Assembly: GCF_038022665.1 (NCBI RefSeq) | Contig: NZ_CP150629.1 | Span: forward strand, 744,001 to 808,000 | Reading direction: 5' to 3' | Origin: Methanolobus sp. WCC4 | Lineage (GTDB): Archaea; Halobacteriota; Methanosarcinia; Methanosarcinales; Methanosarcinaceae | DNA: 64,000 nt | Shown: piece by piece, positions 44,713 through 53,404 of the stretch | How the letters are laid out: the number at the start of each line of letters is the position of its first letter | How positions within the stretch are numbered: position 1 is the stretch's first letter | Notes under the pieces: model-generated | What the model saw: the letters and a program-made list of their open reading frames with translations, nothing else | Told to the model about the DNA's origin: nothing | The model's database searches: none | Position numbers and translations under genes: made by a program

Positions 44713-45687
44713 TCACATCCATTCATAGTGCTGTGCTACTTCCAGGTTGAAATTATACATGAGACTGTTCTCTACGTAACCAAAGAAAAGACATTTCCTG
44801 CAGTTGTGTGCCATATCCTTCCGTAGCTTCTTCGTGTTCTCCCATACATTGGCTATTCCGTCATCTATATGCCCTATTGGTGTTCGATTCACCCTGCAGT
44901 TCTCAATACTTCCGTCTGCTGTCACATCCAGTATTATATCGTTAGCATGGCATGTGAACTCTGTCCTGAGATCACGGACCATTCTCAGGTATGTGTAGGA
45001 ATTGATGATCGGGTAACCCTCCTTTTTCATCTCCATGATCCTGTCCACTGTCCTGCGGTATTTCTCCATATCCCTTATTCCCATGTCGTTCCATGTGTCA
45101 CTTTCAATTCCCTGGAATTCGTACATGGGCTCGAATGAGATCTTCACATCCAGTTCCTTTGTCATGGTGATCAGTTCTTCAATATCATCGAGGTTCTTCC
45201 CGCTGATGACACAGTTCAGCAGAAGCGGGTTCTTGATAACCTCTCGTGCTTTCACGATGCCCGGCATGATCCTGTCAAGGCTGATACCTCTTATGTCCTT
45301 ATAACTGGAGGTGCCATCCACAGAAACTGAGAGATAGTCAAGGTCCTTCAGTTCATCTATCCTCTTTTCCAGCAGCAGGCCATTGGTGATGAGCGAGGTA
45401 ATCATTCCCAGTTGTTTTGCATGGGCCAGTATCTCAGGCAGATCCTCCCTCAAAAGAGGCTCTACTGTCCATGCATTGTAGACGAGTATTCCAAAGCCTC
45501 TTGCTTCTTCAAGGAGCCTGAATATATTTTCAAGTTCCATTTCCTCCCCTTCAGTTTTCCAGTATTCGCAAAAAGAGCATTTCATGTTGCATCTGGAATT
45601 GATAGCATGTGACAGTACAAAGGGTCTTTTTCTTATCCGCATTTGCCAGACAGCCTTTGCTGCAATGAGGGGTGAGTATTTTGCCAT
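44713..45687 (-). CDS. radical SAM protein with SPASM-like C-terminal cysteines
   Basis: A 324-residue protein with the canonical SAM-binding motif CNMKCSFC near residue 33. GILVYNAWTVEPLLREDLPE and DYLSVSVDGTSSYKDIRGI follow in the barrel. The C-terminal region holds further cysteines (FTCHANDI, ENCRVNR, NCRKCLFF) arranged like a twitch/SPASM auxiliary cluster domain. Such proteins modify peptides or cofactors; the substrate is unknown. It lies 65 nt upstream of the cohesin-domain gene on the same strand, and divergent from cbiM. No obvious precursor peptide gene is next to it. Confidence 0.85.
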   Translation of the reverse strand: MAKYSPLIAAKAVWQMRIRKRPFVLSHAINSRCNMKCSFCEYWKTEGEEMELENIFRLLEEARGFGILVYNAWTVEPLLREDLPEILAHAKQLGMITSLITNGLLLEKRIDELKDLDYLSVSVDGTSSYKDIRGISLDRIMPGIVKAREVIKNPLLLNCVISGKNLDDIEELITMTKELDVKISFEPMYEFQGIESDTWNDMGIRDMEKYRRTVDRIMEMKKEGYPIINSYTYLRMVRDLRTEFTCHANDIILDVTADGSIENCRVNRTPIGHIDDGIANVWENTKKLRKDMAHNCRKCLFFGYVENSLMYNFNLEVAQHYEWM

Positions 45688-45795
45688 GGTGTTCTATCCG
45701 TTCTATCACTTTCTCTTTTATATATCTTGGTTTTGTCCGGCTGAGTTTCTACAAAAAATGAGTAATACGTTTTTTGATAATGTTAGTTCATTAAG

Positions 45796-45848
45796 TATAT
45801 ATACATCCTATTACGTATCCACAAGTGTTACGAAAATTAATAATTTTC
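45796..45848 (+). promoter_or_regulatory. cbiMN promoter with operator-like palindrome
   Basis: TATA box TATATATA (45796-45803) is followed by GAAAATTA-A-TAATTTTC (45832-45848), a perfect 17-bp palindrome. The predicted start site (~45826) lies just before it, so a bound repressor would block initiation. GAGGAG precedes the cbiM ATG. Metal-dependent repression of cobalt/nickel uptake is the likely meaning, by inference. Confidence 0.5.
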
Positions 45849-45881
45849 ACATCACTGGTCATAACATCATGAGGAGTTAAA

Positions 45882-46532
45882 ATGCATATACCTGATTCAT
45901 TCATACCAATGGGACAGGCTATCATCTACTGGGTGATCGCTCTGCCTTTCATATTCATGTCCCTTAAATGGGCAAGAAAAGAACTTGACGACATGAAAGT
46001 ACCTATCCTTGCTGCACTTGCGGCAGGTATTTTTGCCATACAGGCACTCAACATCCCAATAGGCATGGGAACCAGCGGGCACATGGTCGGTGCTGCACTT
46101 GTAGCTATCATATTCGGTAGTCCCTGGGCCGGTGTTCTCGTACTTACACTCGTCCTGCTGGTACAGGGCTTTGTCTTTGGTGATGGTGGCATAACAACAA
46201 TGGGTGCAAATATCTTTAATATGGGTGTTATTTCCGGTTTTGTAGGATACTATACCTTTGCAGCAGTAAAGGATATGGCTGGAATAAAGACTGCTTCCTT
46301 TGTAGGGGCATGGCTTGGATTGTTTGTGTCCGCACTTGCATGTGCTATTGAGATGTATGCTGCAGGAACCTTCCCTCTGGAAGCAGGACTTGCAGCAATG
46401 GGTCTTTACCACCTTATAATCGGATTCATTGGCGAAGGTCTTATCACTGCTATAGTCATCACTGCCATAGGAAAAGCAAGACCTGATCTGCTGGATTCAT
46501 CCGTTACCAGCACAAAAGGGGTAGGAGCATGA
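45882..46532 (+). CDS. cbiM: cobalt/nickel ECF transporter substrate-binding membrane protein CbiM
   Basis: A 216-residue CbiM. The N-terminus MHIPDSFIPMGQAIIYW includes the conserved N-terminal His-2 region that chelates the metal. MGTSGHMVGAALVAIIFGSP near residue 63 and LVQGFVFGDGGITTMGANIF near 90 are further family signatures. Six or so hydrophobic helices are present. It provides specificity for Co2+ (or Ni2+), needed for corrinoids and F430. It overlaps the downstream small gene by 4 nt (ATGA). Confidence 0.93.
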   Translation: MHIPDSFIPMGQAIIYWVIALPFIFMSLKWARKELDDMKVPILAALAAGIFAIQALNIPIGMGTSGHMVGAALVAIIFGSPWAGVLVLTLVLLVQGFVFGDGGITTMGANIFNMGVISGFVGYYTFAAVKDMAGIKTASFVGAWLGLFVSALACAIEMYAAGTFPLEAGLAAMGLYHLIIGFIGEGLITAIVITAIGKARPDLLDSSVTSTKGVGA

Positions 46533-46840
46533 GTGTGACCGTCAGTAAAGGTATGAATATGAAGTTCCTCTACGCAGGAATTGCAATTGCTTTACTTATA
46601 TCTGTACTTGCACCTTTCCTTGCATCCCCTGACCCGGATGGACTGGAAAGTGCTGCTGGTGGTGTTATAGATGAAGCTACATTCGCTGAAATGGAAGAAG
46701 CAGCTCCTTTTGTAGAGTCTCCTATGCCTGACTATGCCATTGAAGGCCAGGGCAAGATGGGTGAGGTCCTTGCTATAGTGGTTGGTACCCTTCTGGTGCT
46801 GGGCATTAGTTTTGGACTCGGGAAACTTGCAAAGAAATAA
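46529..46840 (+). CDS. CbiN-like small subunit of the cobalt/nickel ECF transporter
   Basis: A 103-residue protein with two hydrophobic helices (FLYAGIAIALLISVLAPFLA and LAIVVGTLLVLGISFGLGKL) around an extracytoplasmic loop. The loop contains DPDGLESAAG, the PDGLE motif that marks CbiN/NikN-type components. It overlaps cbiM by 4 nt and is translationally coupled. The N subunit assists metal loading of CbiM. A T-rich terminator follows. Confidence 0.88.
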   Translation: MSVTVSKGMNMKFLYAGIAIALLISVLAPFLASPDPDGLESAAGGVIDEATFAEMEEAAPFVESPMPDYAIEGQGKMGEVLAIVVGTLLVLGISFGLGKLAKK

Positions 46841-46841
46841 C

Positions 46842-46876
46842 TTCCTTTCCTTCTTTTTCATTTCTCTTTTTTTTTG
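46842..46876 (+). terminator. T-rich terminator after cbiMN
   Basis: The coding strand right after the stop is almost all pyrimidine (CTTCCTTTCCTTCTTTTTC, then CTCTTTTTTTTTGACTC), a standard archaeal intrinsic terminator. The 234-nt gap to the cbiQ end contains no gene. Confidence 0.6.
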
Positions 46877-47074
46877 ACTCTGTATAATCCTCTACTTTGT
46901 TATAGATCACAGTTGCACGCAGATGAATACAGGTGTGACAAAAAGGAATCTTACCTGCGAAACGTTTCTTTATCAGGCATCAAACTTCGGTATGAGGAAA
47001 GTGTATCTGTGATTGCCTGCGACCATAGTTGAAATCTCATTGACATCTGTGATCTCTAAAGGCCATTTATTTGA

Positions 47075-47881
47075 TCAGGACACAAAAGCCAGCAATAATA
47101 TGCCGATCGTTATTATTGAAAAAAGAATATCTGTGTTTTTGATGCTGTTCTTGTGAACATATACTTTCTCAGCACTGGAATATCCTCTGCAGAGCATGCT
47201 TATGTATGTCCTTTCTCCCTGTTCGTAGGAGCGGATGAAAAGTGAGCTTATGGTGTAGGCCACCTGTTCAAGTATCCATCTGCGTGGTACGTCCTTGTTC
47301 CATATGTAGAACAGGCGTGTCTTCTGGGCGACCCTTATACGTTTGAGTATTATCCAGAATACGAAAAGGTACCTCACCATCATTGACAATATCAGGGTGA
47401 ACTCTGCCGGCATACCAAGGCGTCTGGCCGAAGTGACCATGTCATTCATCTTCATAGTGGAGGACATGAGTACGATGGCTGTTATGCAGACGGTATATTT
47501 TGCAAGTAGTACCATTCCGAAGAATATGCCTTCATACGTCAGGGTGATTCCCAGTGGAAGGTCAAGTGGGTATACTGTAAATGATCCGATGAATGGCTGC
47601 CTGACAAAGGGTTGGATTATCACGATAGCAAGCCCGAAGGGCAGTATCGACAGGAACCTTGCAATAGTATATACAGGGTTCAGGCGTGCAATTGCCATGA
47701 GTGTGATAAGGTATATCTCAAGGATCGCAAGTTTCATGAAGTTAGCTTCATCCATGCGTGGGAGACTGACCGCGAAGACAATGATCGCGATGGTAGCGAG
47801 TATTTTCACTCTTCCGTCAAGTCTGTGGACAGGGCTATCCTTGTATGCTTCCCTTTCAATATCTGTAAGTGTGATCTCCAT
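47075..47881 (-). CDS. cbiQ: cobalt/nickel ECF transporter T component CbiQ
   Basis: A 268-residue CbiQ-type transmembrane coupling protein. About five hydrophobic helices are present. Near the end, LILSMMVRYLFVFWIILKRI and AQKTRLF precede RSYEQGERTYISMLCRGYSS, the coupling helix region with the conserved Arg-Gly motif that docks to the ATPase. AAAGGT precedes the ATG. It follows cbiO by 12 nt on the minus strand, convergent to cbiMN. Confidence 0.9.
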   Translation of the reverse strand: MEITLTDIEREAYKDSPVHRLDGRVKILATIAIIVFAVSLPRMDEANFMKLAILEIYLITLMAIARLNPVYTIARFLSILPFGLAIVIIQPFVRQPFIGSFTVYPLDLPLGITLTYEGIFFGMVLLAKYTVCITAIVLMSSTMKMNDMVTSARRLGMPAEFTLILSMMVRYLFVFWIILKRIRVAQKTRLFYIWNKDVPRRWILEQVAYTISSLFIRSYEQGERTYISMLCRGYSSAEKVYVHKNSIKNTDILFSIITIGILLLAFVS

Positions 47882-47893
47882 GGGCAGACCTTT

Positions 47894-48739
47894 TTAGTTC
47901 CTGTTCTCGACCAGTCGGATTATCTCATCCCTTGCATCCCGGGGAGTTATCTTTATATCGGCATCCATGCCGGATTCCTGTAGTAGTTCGAACACTTCTG
48001 CAATGCGTGGCATTCTCAGGTGTGCGTTCTCAAGGATCTCGTGTTTCTTGAATATCTCTCTGGCTGTTCCGCTGGCTTCGATCCTGCCATGGTGCATGAT
48101 ATGGACGATATCTGCAAAAAGAGGAACTATGTCTACATCATGTGTCGAGAGGATTACAGTTATGCCGAATTTTTTGTTCATGCCGTCAATTATCTTCATG
48201 ATATTCTCGGCACTTAATGGATCAAGTCCTGCTGTGGGTTCGTCCAGTACTACGACTTCAGGCTGCATTGCCAGCACTCCGGCGATTGCTACAAGCTTCT
48301 TCTGACCACCACTGAGGTGGTGTGGAGAACGTTCCTCGAAACCTGAAAGGTTCACAAGTTCCAGTGCCTCCTTTACTCTTCTTTCTACCTCTTCCTCGCC
48401 CAGTCCCATGTTAATGGGGCCGAATGCCACATCCTGTTCGATGGTAGGTGCAAGTATCTGGTCGTCAGGATTCTGGAACACTATCCCTACGGTCTGGCGA
48501 ACCTTCCTGATATTCTTCTTCGATATCTGTTCTCCTTTTACAAGTATCTCGCCGGATGCAGGCTTGAGTATGCCGTTAAGATGCTTGAAAAGGGTGGATT
48601 TACCGGCACCGTTGGCTCCGAGGATGGCTATCTTCTTTCCGGAGTGTATATCGAGGTCGATGTTGTCAAGAGCTTTTGTCTTGCTACTTGCGTAGAAATA
48701 GGATACTCCTTTGAGCTGGACGATAGGTTTTTCGGTCAT
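47894..48739 (-). CDS. cbiO: cobalt/nickel ECF transporter ATPase CbiO
   Basis: About 281 residues from MTEKPIVQLKGVSYFYASSK; an in-frame ATG at 48763 is possible. Walker A LGANGAGKSTLFKHLNG lies near residue 37, VFQNPDDQILAPTIEQDVAF follows, signature HLSGGQKKLVAIAGVLA near 137 and Walker B EVVVLDEPTAGLDPLS near 157. It powers the ECF transporter together with CbiM, CbiN and CbiQ. It is the first gene of the minus-strand cbiOQ unit. Confidence 0.93.
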   Translation of the reverse strand: MTEKPIVQLKGVSYFYASSKTKALDNIDLDIHSGKKIAILGANGAGKSTLFKHLNGILKPASGEILVKGEQISKKNIRKVRQTVGIVFQNPDDQILAPTIEQDVAFGPINMGLGEEEVERRVKEALELVNLSGFEERSPHHLSGGQKKLVAIAGVLAMQPEVVVLDEPTAGLDPLSAENIMKIIDGMNKKFGITVILSTHDVDIVPLFADIVHIMHHGRIEASGTAREIFKKHEILENAHLRMPRIAEVFELLQESGMDADIKITPRDARDEIIRLVENRN

Positions 48740-48967
48740 TGTGGTCACATACAGGTATCTCAACCGGCCAAAAAGCCTGTTTTTGACAGGAAGTTTTTCA
48801 TTCTACATAAGAATCCTGTTATAAATACTTGTTTGGTGTTAACAAACAGTAATATTTTTTTATTTATTTTATCTAACAGTAACTCTTTTCTTAATTCGCT
48901 TCTGCTTTGCAGGAAACAAGAATTATTAGAATGATACCAATCTATATCTACTACAAGGGCAAACATA

Positions 48968-50605
48968 ATGCTGATGTTCAGGAAGATCCGCAGGTACATT
49001 ACTATTTTCAGGGTATTCTCAAAGTACAATCTATTCAGCCTTCTGTATAGTGAGGTCAACCAGTATTACGTTTCCAACAGGAGGAATCCCTGTGTACTGG
49101 ATTCCAGGAACCGGGATAAAGCTGTAAAGCTCAGGAAGGCACTTGAGGAACTTGGACCCACATTCATAAAGCTGGGTCAGATACTTAGCAAGAGACCTGA
49201 CATCGTCCCTGCTATCTATATCGAGGAACTCGGGAATCTTCAGGATAATGTCAATCCTCTTGATTTCAACACGATGAAAGTGGCCTTCGAGGGTTTTAGT
49301 TGTAGCATAGGTACCGTTGAGAATGACGAAAGTATTGACCACTCCGGTATAGATATTCTTGATATATTCGATGAATTCAATACAGAACCTATTGCTTGTG
49401 CCTCCATAGCCCAGGTATATGAAGCAAAGCTCGATGGGAAAAGGGTTGCTGTAAAGATCACAAGGCCAAATCTGGTTGAGACGATCAATCTTGACCTTGC
49501 GATCCTCAATGACATCAAACCTCTTATTGTAAGGGCCATTGGCCTTGGAAAGAATTTCGATATCGACGGTTTCCTTTATGAATTCCGTGAGCTTCTCAAT
49601 CGTGAGCTTGACCTTAGCAATGAGGCAAGGAATATCAGGCGGTTTGACGAGAATTTTGCAGGATTTGATGAGGTTCATGTTCCACACATCTATGATGATC
49701 TTTCAAATGAGAACGTTCTTGTCATGGAGTATATGGAAGGTGTAACCATCAGAAAGCTTTCAGACGTGTCGCCTGAAAAGAAAAAGTGGTATGCCGATAT
49801 CATCAGTAGAAGTTACCTTCAGCAGGTTTACATTGATGGTTTCTATCATGCAGATCCCCATAGCTCCAACATAATCCTGCAGGAAGATGGTATTGCCTAT
49901 ATCGACTTTGGTGCGGTGGGGACGATCGATGATGAACTTAGACGTAATATGCTCAATCTTTTCTATGGTATTTACAAGAAAAGGCTTGATGTGGTATTCG
50001 AATCATTTATGAAGATCACCGGGGTGAACAGTGAAGACATCAATGTACGCAGGTTCAAGCTTGATCTTGATGACATCATATCGAAGCAGAACTATTCATC
50101 CGGTGAACGCCAGAGTGATAATTATGCAACCCTTGGTCTGAAGTATGACCTGTCCCTGCCAACTGAGTTCTCAACACTTGAAAGGGCTCTGATACTCATC
50201 GAGGCCAATTGTCTTGAACTGGACCCGAAGTTCAACCTTCTGGAAAATGCTAAACCTGTCATCACGAAGGTCTTGATGAAGCGCTATTCCCCATTTGAGG
50301 CATTCGAGTACCTGCAACTGGAAGGTGACAGATATCTGGAGATCATCAAGGAACTGCCTCAGGGTGTTAACGACGTTATTGAGACTATCAGGGGCTATAA
50401 GATAGAAAGGTTCGAGAAGAAAGCCGATGAGATAAGGAAATACAGGACGATCGATTCAATTGCAAAGTATATCTTCCTTCTTGGAATCCTTGTGTCTTCC
50501 GCATACCTTGCTATCAATGGTGATGGTTATCTTCCATTTATGGGGGCTGTTGGGTTCATAAGTGCAATATTCCTTTTTGGATTGCTCTTCATAAGAGACT
50601 CATAG
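48968..50605 (+). CDS. ABC1/UbiB-family atypical kinase-like protein
   Basis: A 545-residue UbiB-type protein. The KxGQ motif is in LGPTFIKLGQILSKRPDIVP near residue 60. A-rich nucleotide-loop EPIACASIAQVYEAKLDGKR is followed by VAVKITRPN (the catalytic lysine). ANGFYHADPHSSNII-type sequence (IDGFYHADPHSSNIILQEDG) and YIDFGAVGTID give the metal-binding motifs. Two hydrophobic helices end the protein (IFLLGILVSSAYLAI and FISAIFLFGLLFI), anchoring it in the membrane. The family affects isoprenoid quinone or lipid metabolism; here methanophenazine-related function is a guess. The promoter region is shared with divergent cbiO. Confidence 0.9.
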   Translation: MLMFRKIRRYITIFRVFSKYNLFSLLYSEVNQYYVSNRRNPCVLDSRNRDKAVKLRKALEELGPTFIKLGQILSKRPDIVPAIYIEELGNLQDNVNPLDFNTMKVAFEGFSCSIGTVENDESIDHSGIDILDIFDEFNTEPIACASIAQVYEAKLDGKRVAVKITRPNLVETINLDLAILNDIKPLIVRAIGLGKNFDIDGFLYEFRELLNRELDLSNEARNIRRFDENFAGFDEVHVPHIYDDLSNENVLVMEYMEGVTIRKLSDVSPEKKKWYADIISRSYLQQVYIDGFYHADPHSSNIILQEDGIAYIDFGAVGTIDDELRRNMLNLFYGIYKKRLDVVFESFMKITGVNSEDINVRRFKLDLDDIISKQNYSSGERQSDNYATLGLKYDLSLPTEFSTLERALILIEANCLELDPKFNLLENAKPVITKVLMKRYSPFEAFEYLQLEGDRYLEIIKELPQGVNDVIETIRGYKIERFEKKADEIRKYRTIDSIAKYIFLLGILVSSAYLAINGDGYLPFMGAVGFISAIFLFGLLFIRDS

Positions 50606-50665
50606 ACTTAATTGAGGAGGTAACCCTAAATACTCCGGCACCAATATTTTATTTGGGTGTTGGAA

Positions 50666-51304
50666 ATGTCTCATAAGACCAATGGTAAAGGGAACAATTT
50701 CGGCTGGTTCTTTGGTGGTAGTCATTACGATGTATTTGCCACCATCCTTGGTTTTGGGCATTCATATTATGGGCGTGTAGCATCAGCTCTTCCTCTGGAA
50801 AGTGGTATGTCCGTACTTGATCTGGGCTGCGGGACTGAATCAGTAGGTATTGCCATATCAGAACGTCTTGAAGGGCATGTTGATATTCATGGACTCGACC
50901 TTTCCAGTGTTCAACTGGGATATGCTACTGAAAAGGGTGAACGCAAGAGCGTACCTTTGAATCTCTATAAGGGAACTATGGATATGCTTCCTTTCCATGA
51001 TGATTCATTCGATCTTGTAGTAACGTCGGTTGCTTTCTGTGAAACGAATTCCGATGTACGTAAGGGTGCTATAGAGGAGGTCTCACGTGTCCTGAAGGGT
51101 GACTCGTACTTTGCTATTGTCGATTGTGCAAAGCCTATCCTGGGTCTGGATACCGTTATGATGCTTCCTTTTTTCATGTTCAAGGAAACTGCCGATAGCT
51201 GGAATAACCATTATCCTGATATTTGCAGGGAGTATGGTCTGGTCCTTGAGAATGAGATATATATTAAATCCTATGTCAAATGCCAGCTTTACAGGAAATT
51301 ATAG
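50666..51304 (+). CDS. class I SAM-dependent methyltransferase
   Basis: About 212 residues from MSHKTNGKGNNFGWFFGGSH; a GTG at 50657 is the alternative start, and GGGTG precedes the ATG well. Motif I VLDLGCGTESVGIAISERL lies near residue 50, the acidic loop GLDLSSVQLGYA near 78, and DMLPFHDDSFDLVVTSVAFC near 107 is the post-motif region. The substrate is unknown. It lies 60 nt after the UbiB-like gene, as methyltransferases of quinone-like pathways often do, and is separated from the ribosomal operon by a bidirectional terminator. Confidence 0.85.
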   Translation: MSHKTNGKGNNFGWFFGGSHYDVFATILGFGHSYYGRVASALPLESGMSVLDLGCGTESVGIAISERLEGHVDIHGLDLSSVQLGYATEKGERKSVPLNLYKGTMDMLPFHDDSFDLVVTSVAFCETNSDVRKGAIEEVSRVLKGDSYFAIVDCAKPILGLDTVMMLPFFMFKETADSWNNHYPDICREYGLVLENEIYIKSYVKCQLYRKL

Positions 51305-51332
51305 GAAAGCTGATTAAAAAAAAAGAATGTGT

Positions 51333-51352
51333 TGTCCGCACAAAGGCGGACA
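51333..51352. terminator. bidirectional hairpin terminator
   Basis: TGTCCGC and GCGGACA form a perfect 7-bp stem with a 6-nt loop between the convergent ends of the methyltransferase and rpl12. T runs follow on each strand (GCTTTTTTATCC on plus, CTTTTTTTTTAATC on minus). Confidence 0.75.
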
Positions 51353-51365
51353 TGAAGTTGCTTTT

Positions 51366-51671
51366 TTATCCGAAAAGTGCTCCGAGACCAGCCATGCCGC
51401 TCTCTTCTGCTTCTTCCTCTTCTTCTTCAGCTGCTTCTTCTGCTGGAGCTTCCTCAGCTGCTGCTACTGGTGCTGCTGCTGCTGGTGCTGCTGCGACTGC
51501 TGCGGTTGCCATTGCCTCTTCGATGTCTACGCCATCAAGAGCTGCGACAAGTGCCTTTGCACGTGAGTCGTCAACGTCTACGCCTGCTGCCTGAAGTACG
51601 GCTGCAACTGTTTCTTCTGTAATGTCTTTACCTGCTTTGTGGAGTAAAAGTGCTGCATATATGTATTCCAT
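51366..51671 (-). CDS. rpl12: ribosomal protein L12 (P1/P2 type)
   Basis: 101 residues. The N-terminal dimerisation domain starts [20 protein letters not shown] and is followed by an alanine-rich hinge and a highly acidic [10 protein letters not shown] stretch. The protein ends [10 protein letters not shown], the conserved factor-binding tail shared with L10. It forms the lateral stalk that recruits translation GTPases. It is the last gene of the L11-L1-L10-L12 run. Confidence 0.97.
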   Translation of the reverse strand: MEYIYAALLLHKAGKDITEETVAAVLQAAGVDVDDSRAKALVAALDGVDIEEAMATAAVAAAPAAAAPVAAAEEAPAEEAAEEEEEEAEESGMAGLGALFG

Positions 51672-51724
51672 GTGAAATCACCTTTTATTTTATCAATGTA
51701 AATTCTGTAGTTTGTTAAATCTGA

Positions 51725-52753
51725 TCATCCAAAGAGTGCTCCAAGACCGGCCATGCCGTCCTCTTCTGCTGGCTCTTCTTCCTGTTCCTCTTCCTTCTCT
51801 TCTTCTTCAGCAGTCTCTGCCGGGGCGGCTGCTGCTGCTGCACTTGCTGCAGCACCCAGTGCTTCCTTCAGTTCATCGTCAACTGCTTCCTCATTGTTAG
51901 CAGATGCAGCTGATGCGACTGAAAGCATCTCTGAATGTGCTTTTCCAAGAAGTGCGTCGATAATCTCTGGCTCCAGTACCACTGCGTTGATACCAAGGTT
52001 GCGTGACTCGGTTGCTGCCTTTGCAACGAGTGTCTTGATGTTCTCTGCAGTTGGGTATGCTGCGAACACGGATGTGTTGAATGCCTGCTGTGTTGCCAGT
52101 ACGATATCGGAGAAGTACTTATCCTCGTCAATTGCCAGTACATCTGGTGTGAAGATCGATCCGTTCTCGAAAGCTGCTCTAAGGTCAAGACCTACTTCCA
52201 TTGGGTAGATCTCAAGTCTTGTGAGCATTGCAGCAAGTTTCTGTGAAACTGCTTCGCCTTCATTTGCAACGGCCTTTGTCTCTTTGATCACGACCTTTCC
52301 ACCGTCAATAGCTGCAGGGATTCCTGCTTGCTGCATGTCACCGAGTATCGGTCCAGGTGGGAATGATGTTTCTCCCTTTTCGACGATGATATCGCGAGGT
52401 GCGATAGTACCTGCTTTGATAGGGGATGGGCTCTTGCTCTTTTCCAGTGTCTTGAACAGCTTGAAAGGGTTCTGTTCTGTGAATATAAGGGCGGTCTGTA
52501 CGTCAATGTACTTGTCCATTTCCTTTACATCATCACTGGACTGATCAAGGGCTCTTTTCATAAGAGTGTTCCTTGCGACTTTCAAAACAGCCTTGTCCTT
52601 AAGGTCCCTTCTCATCTTCTGAAGTTGCTTTGCAGGGATTCCACCAATACCTACGACACCAATGATCGGGTATTTGCTGATGAGATCCTTTATCTCTTCA
52701 ACTTCATCCTTCTTCCACTGTGGGATGTGGCTTGTGTGGTGGTCTTCTTCCAT
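51725..52753 (-). CDS. rpl10: ribosomal protein L10 (P0)
   Basis: 342 residues, the archaeal P0 length. The N-terminal rRNA-binding domain includes KYPIIGVVGIGGIPAKQLQK and SPSPIKAGTIAPRDIIVEKG. The C-terminal spine helices bind L12 dimers. The protein ends with acidic EEEKEEEQEEE and [10 protein letters not shown], identical to the L12 tail. The ATG overlaps the L1 stop (TAATG), so L1 and L10 are coupled. Confidence 0.97.
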   Translation of the reverse strand: MEEDHHTSHIPQWKKDEVEEIKDLISKYPIIGVVGIGGIPAKQLQKMRRDLKDKAVLKVARNTLMKRALDQSSDDVKEMDKYIDVQTALIFTEQNPFKLFKTLEKSKSPSPIKAGTIAPRDIIVEKGETSFPPGPILGDMQQAGIPAAIDGGKVVIKETKAVANEGEAVSQKLAAMLTRLEIYPMEVGLDLRAAFENGSIFTPDVLAIDEDKYFSDIVLATQQAFNTSVFAAYPTAENIKTLVAKAATESRNLGINAVVLEPEIIDALLGKAHSEMLSVASAASANNEEAVDDELKEALGAAASAAAAAAPAETAEEEEKEEEQEEEPAEEDGMAGLGALFG

Positions 52754-53394
52754 TATAGCACCCTCACTGATTTTCCCATGGTGGTGGTAACATAAATTGA
52801 TTTTATGTTATGCTTACCTTTTTCAAGGGAGCCTTCCACTCTGCTAAGGACTGTTTCTACGTTCTCTGCAAGTTTCTGGACATCCATGTCCCTGCGGCCA
52901 ACGGATACGTGGAATGTGAGTTTATCCTTTGATCTTACCCTTATTGAGCCTTTTGCGCTCTTGATAAGATCGCCCACGTTCTTTCCTGGTGGCAACGGGG
53001 TTGGCATCTTTCCTCTAGGACCAAGGATAGCACCAAGTGCCTTACCGATCTGTGCCATGTACTGGACCTCTGCAATGAAGAAGTCGTATTCATTGGCAAC
53101 TGACCTTGCACGTGACTTGTCCTCTGCCAACTCTGCAAGATCCTCTTCGGAGAAAACATTCTCTGCGCCAGCATCTTTAGCCTGGAGACCAACCTCACCT
53201 TTCGCAAATACTGCGATTCTGAGGTCTTTACCTAATCCGTTTGGAAGTAATATCTCTTCATCAACACGGTTCTTAGGCTGACTCATATCCAGATTCTTCA
53301 AGTTAATAGCAAGTTCAACACCCTCAGGGAATTTCCTGTCAGGTGATTCAGCTAATAACTTCTCAATAGCTTCTACTGTTGTTTCGTCTGCCAT
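52753..53394 (-). CDS. rpl1: ribosomal protein L1
   Basis: 213 residues. RKFPEGVELAINLKNLDMSQ near residue 20 and LGAILGPRGKMPTPLPPGKN near 120 are diagnostic, with a C-terminal FHVSVGRRDMDVQKLAENVE. It binds the L1 stalk of 23S rRNA and, in other archaea, its own mRNA as a translational repressor. A strong GGGAGG lies 6 nt before the ATG. The preceding 164-nt gap holds several inverted repeats that may be a regulatory leader. Confidence 0.97.
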   Translation of the reverse strand: MADETTVEAIEKLLAESPDRKFPEGVELAINLKNLDMSQPKNRVDEEILLPNGLGKDLRIAVFAKGEVGLQAKDAGAENVFSEEDLAELAEDKSRARSVANEYDFFIAEVQYMAQIGKALGAILGPRGKMPTPLPPGKNVGDLIKSAKGSIRVRSKDKLTFHVSVGRRDMDVQKLAENVETVLSRVEGSLEKGKHNIKSIYVTTTMGKSVRVL

Positions 53395-53404
53395 TCTTTA
53401 CCTC

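Noticed and set aside
45688-45881. cobalamin riboswitch upstream of cbiM
   Set aside because: No B12-box-like sequence or long leader exists; the predicted start lies only ~55 nt before the ATG.
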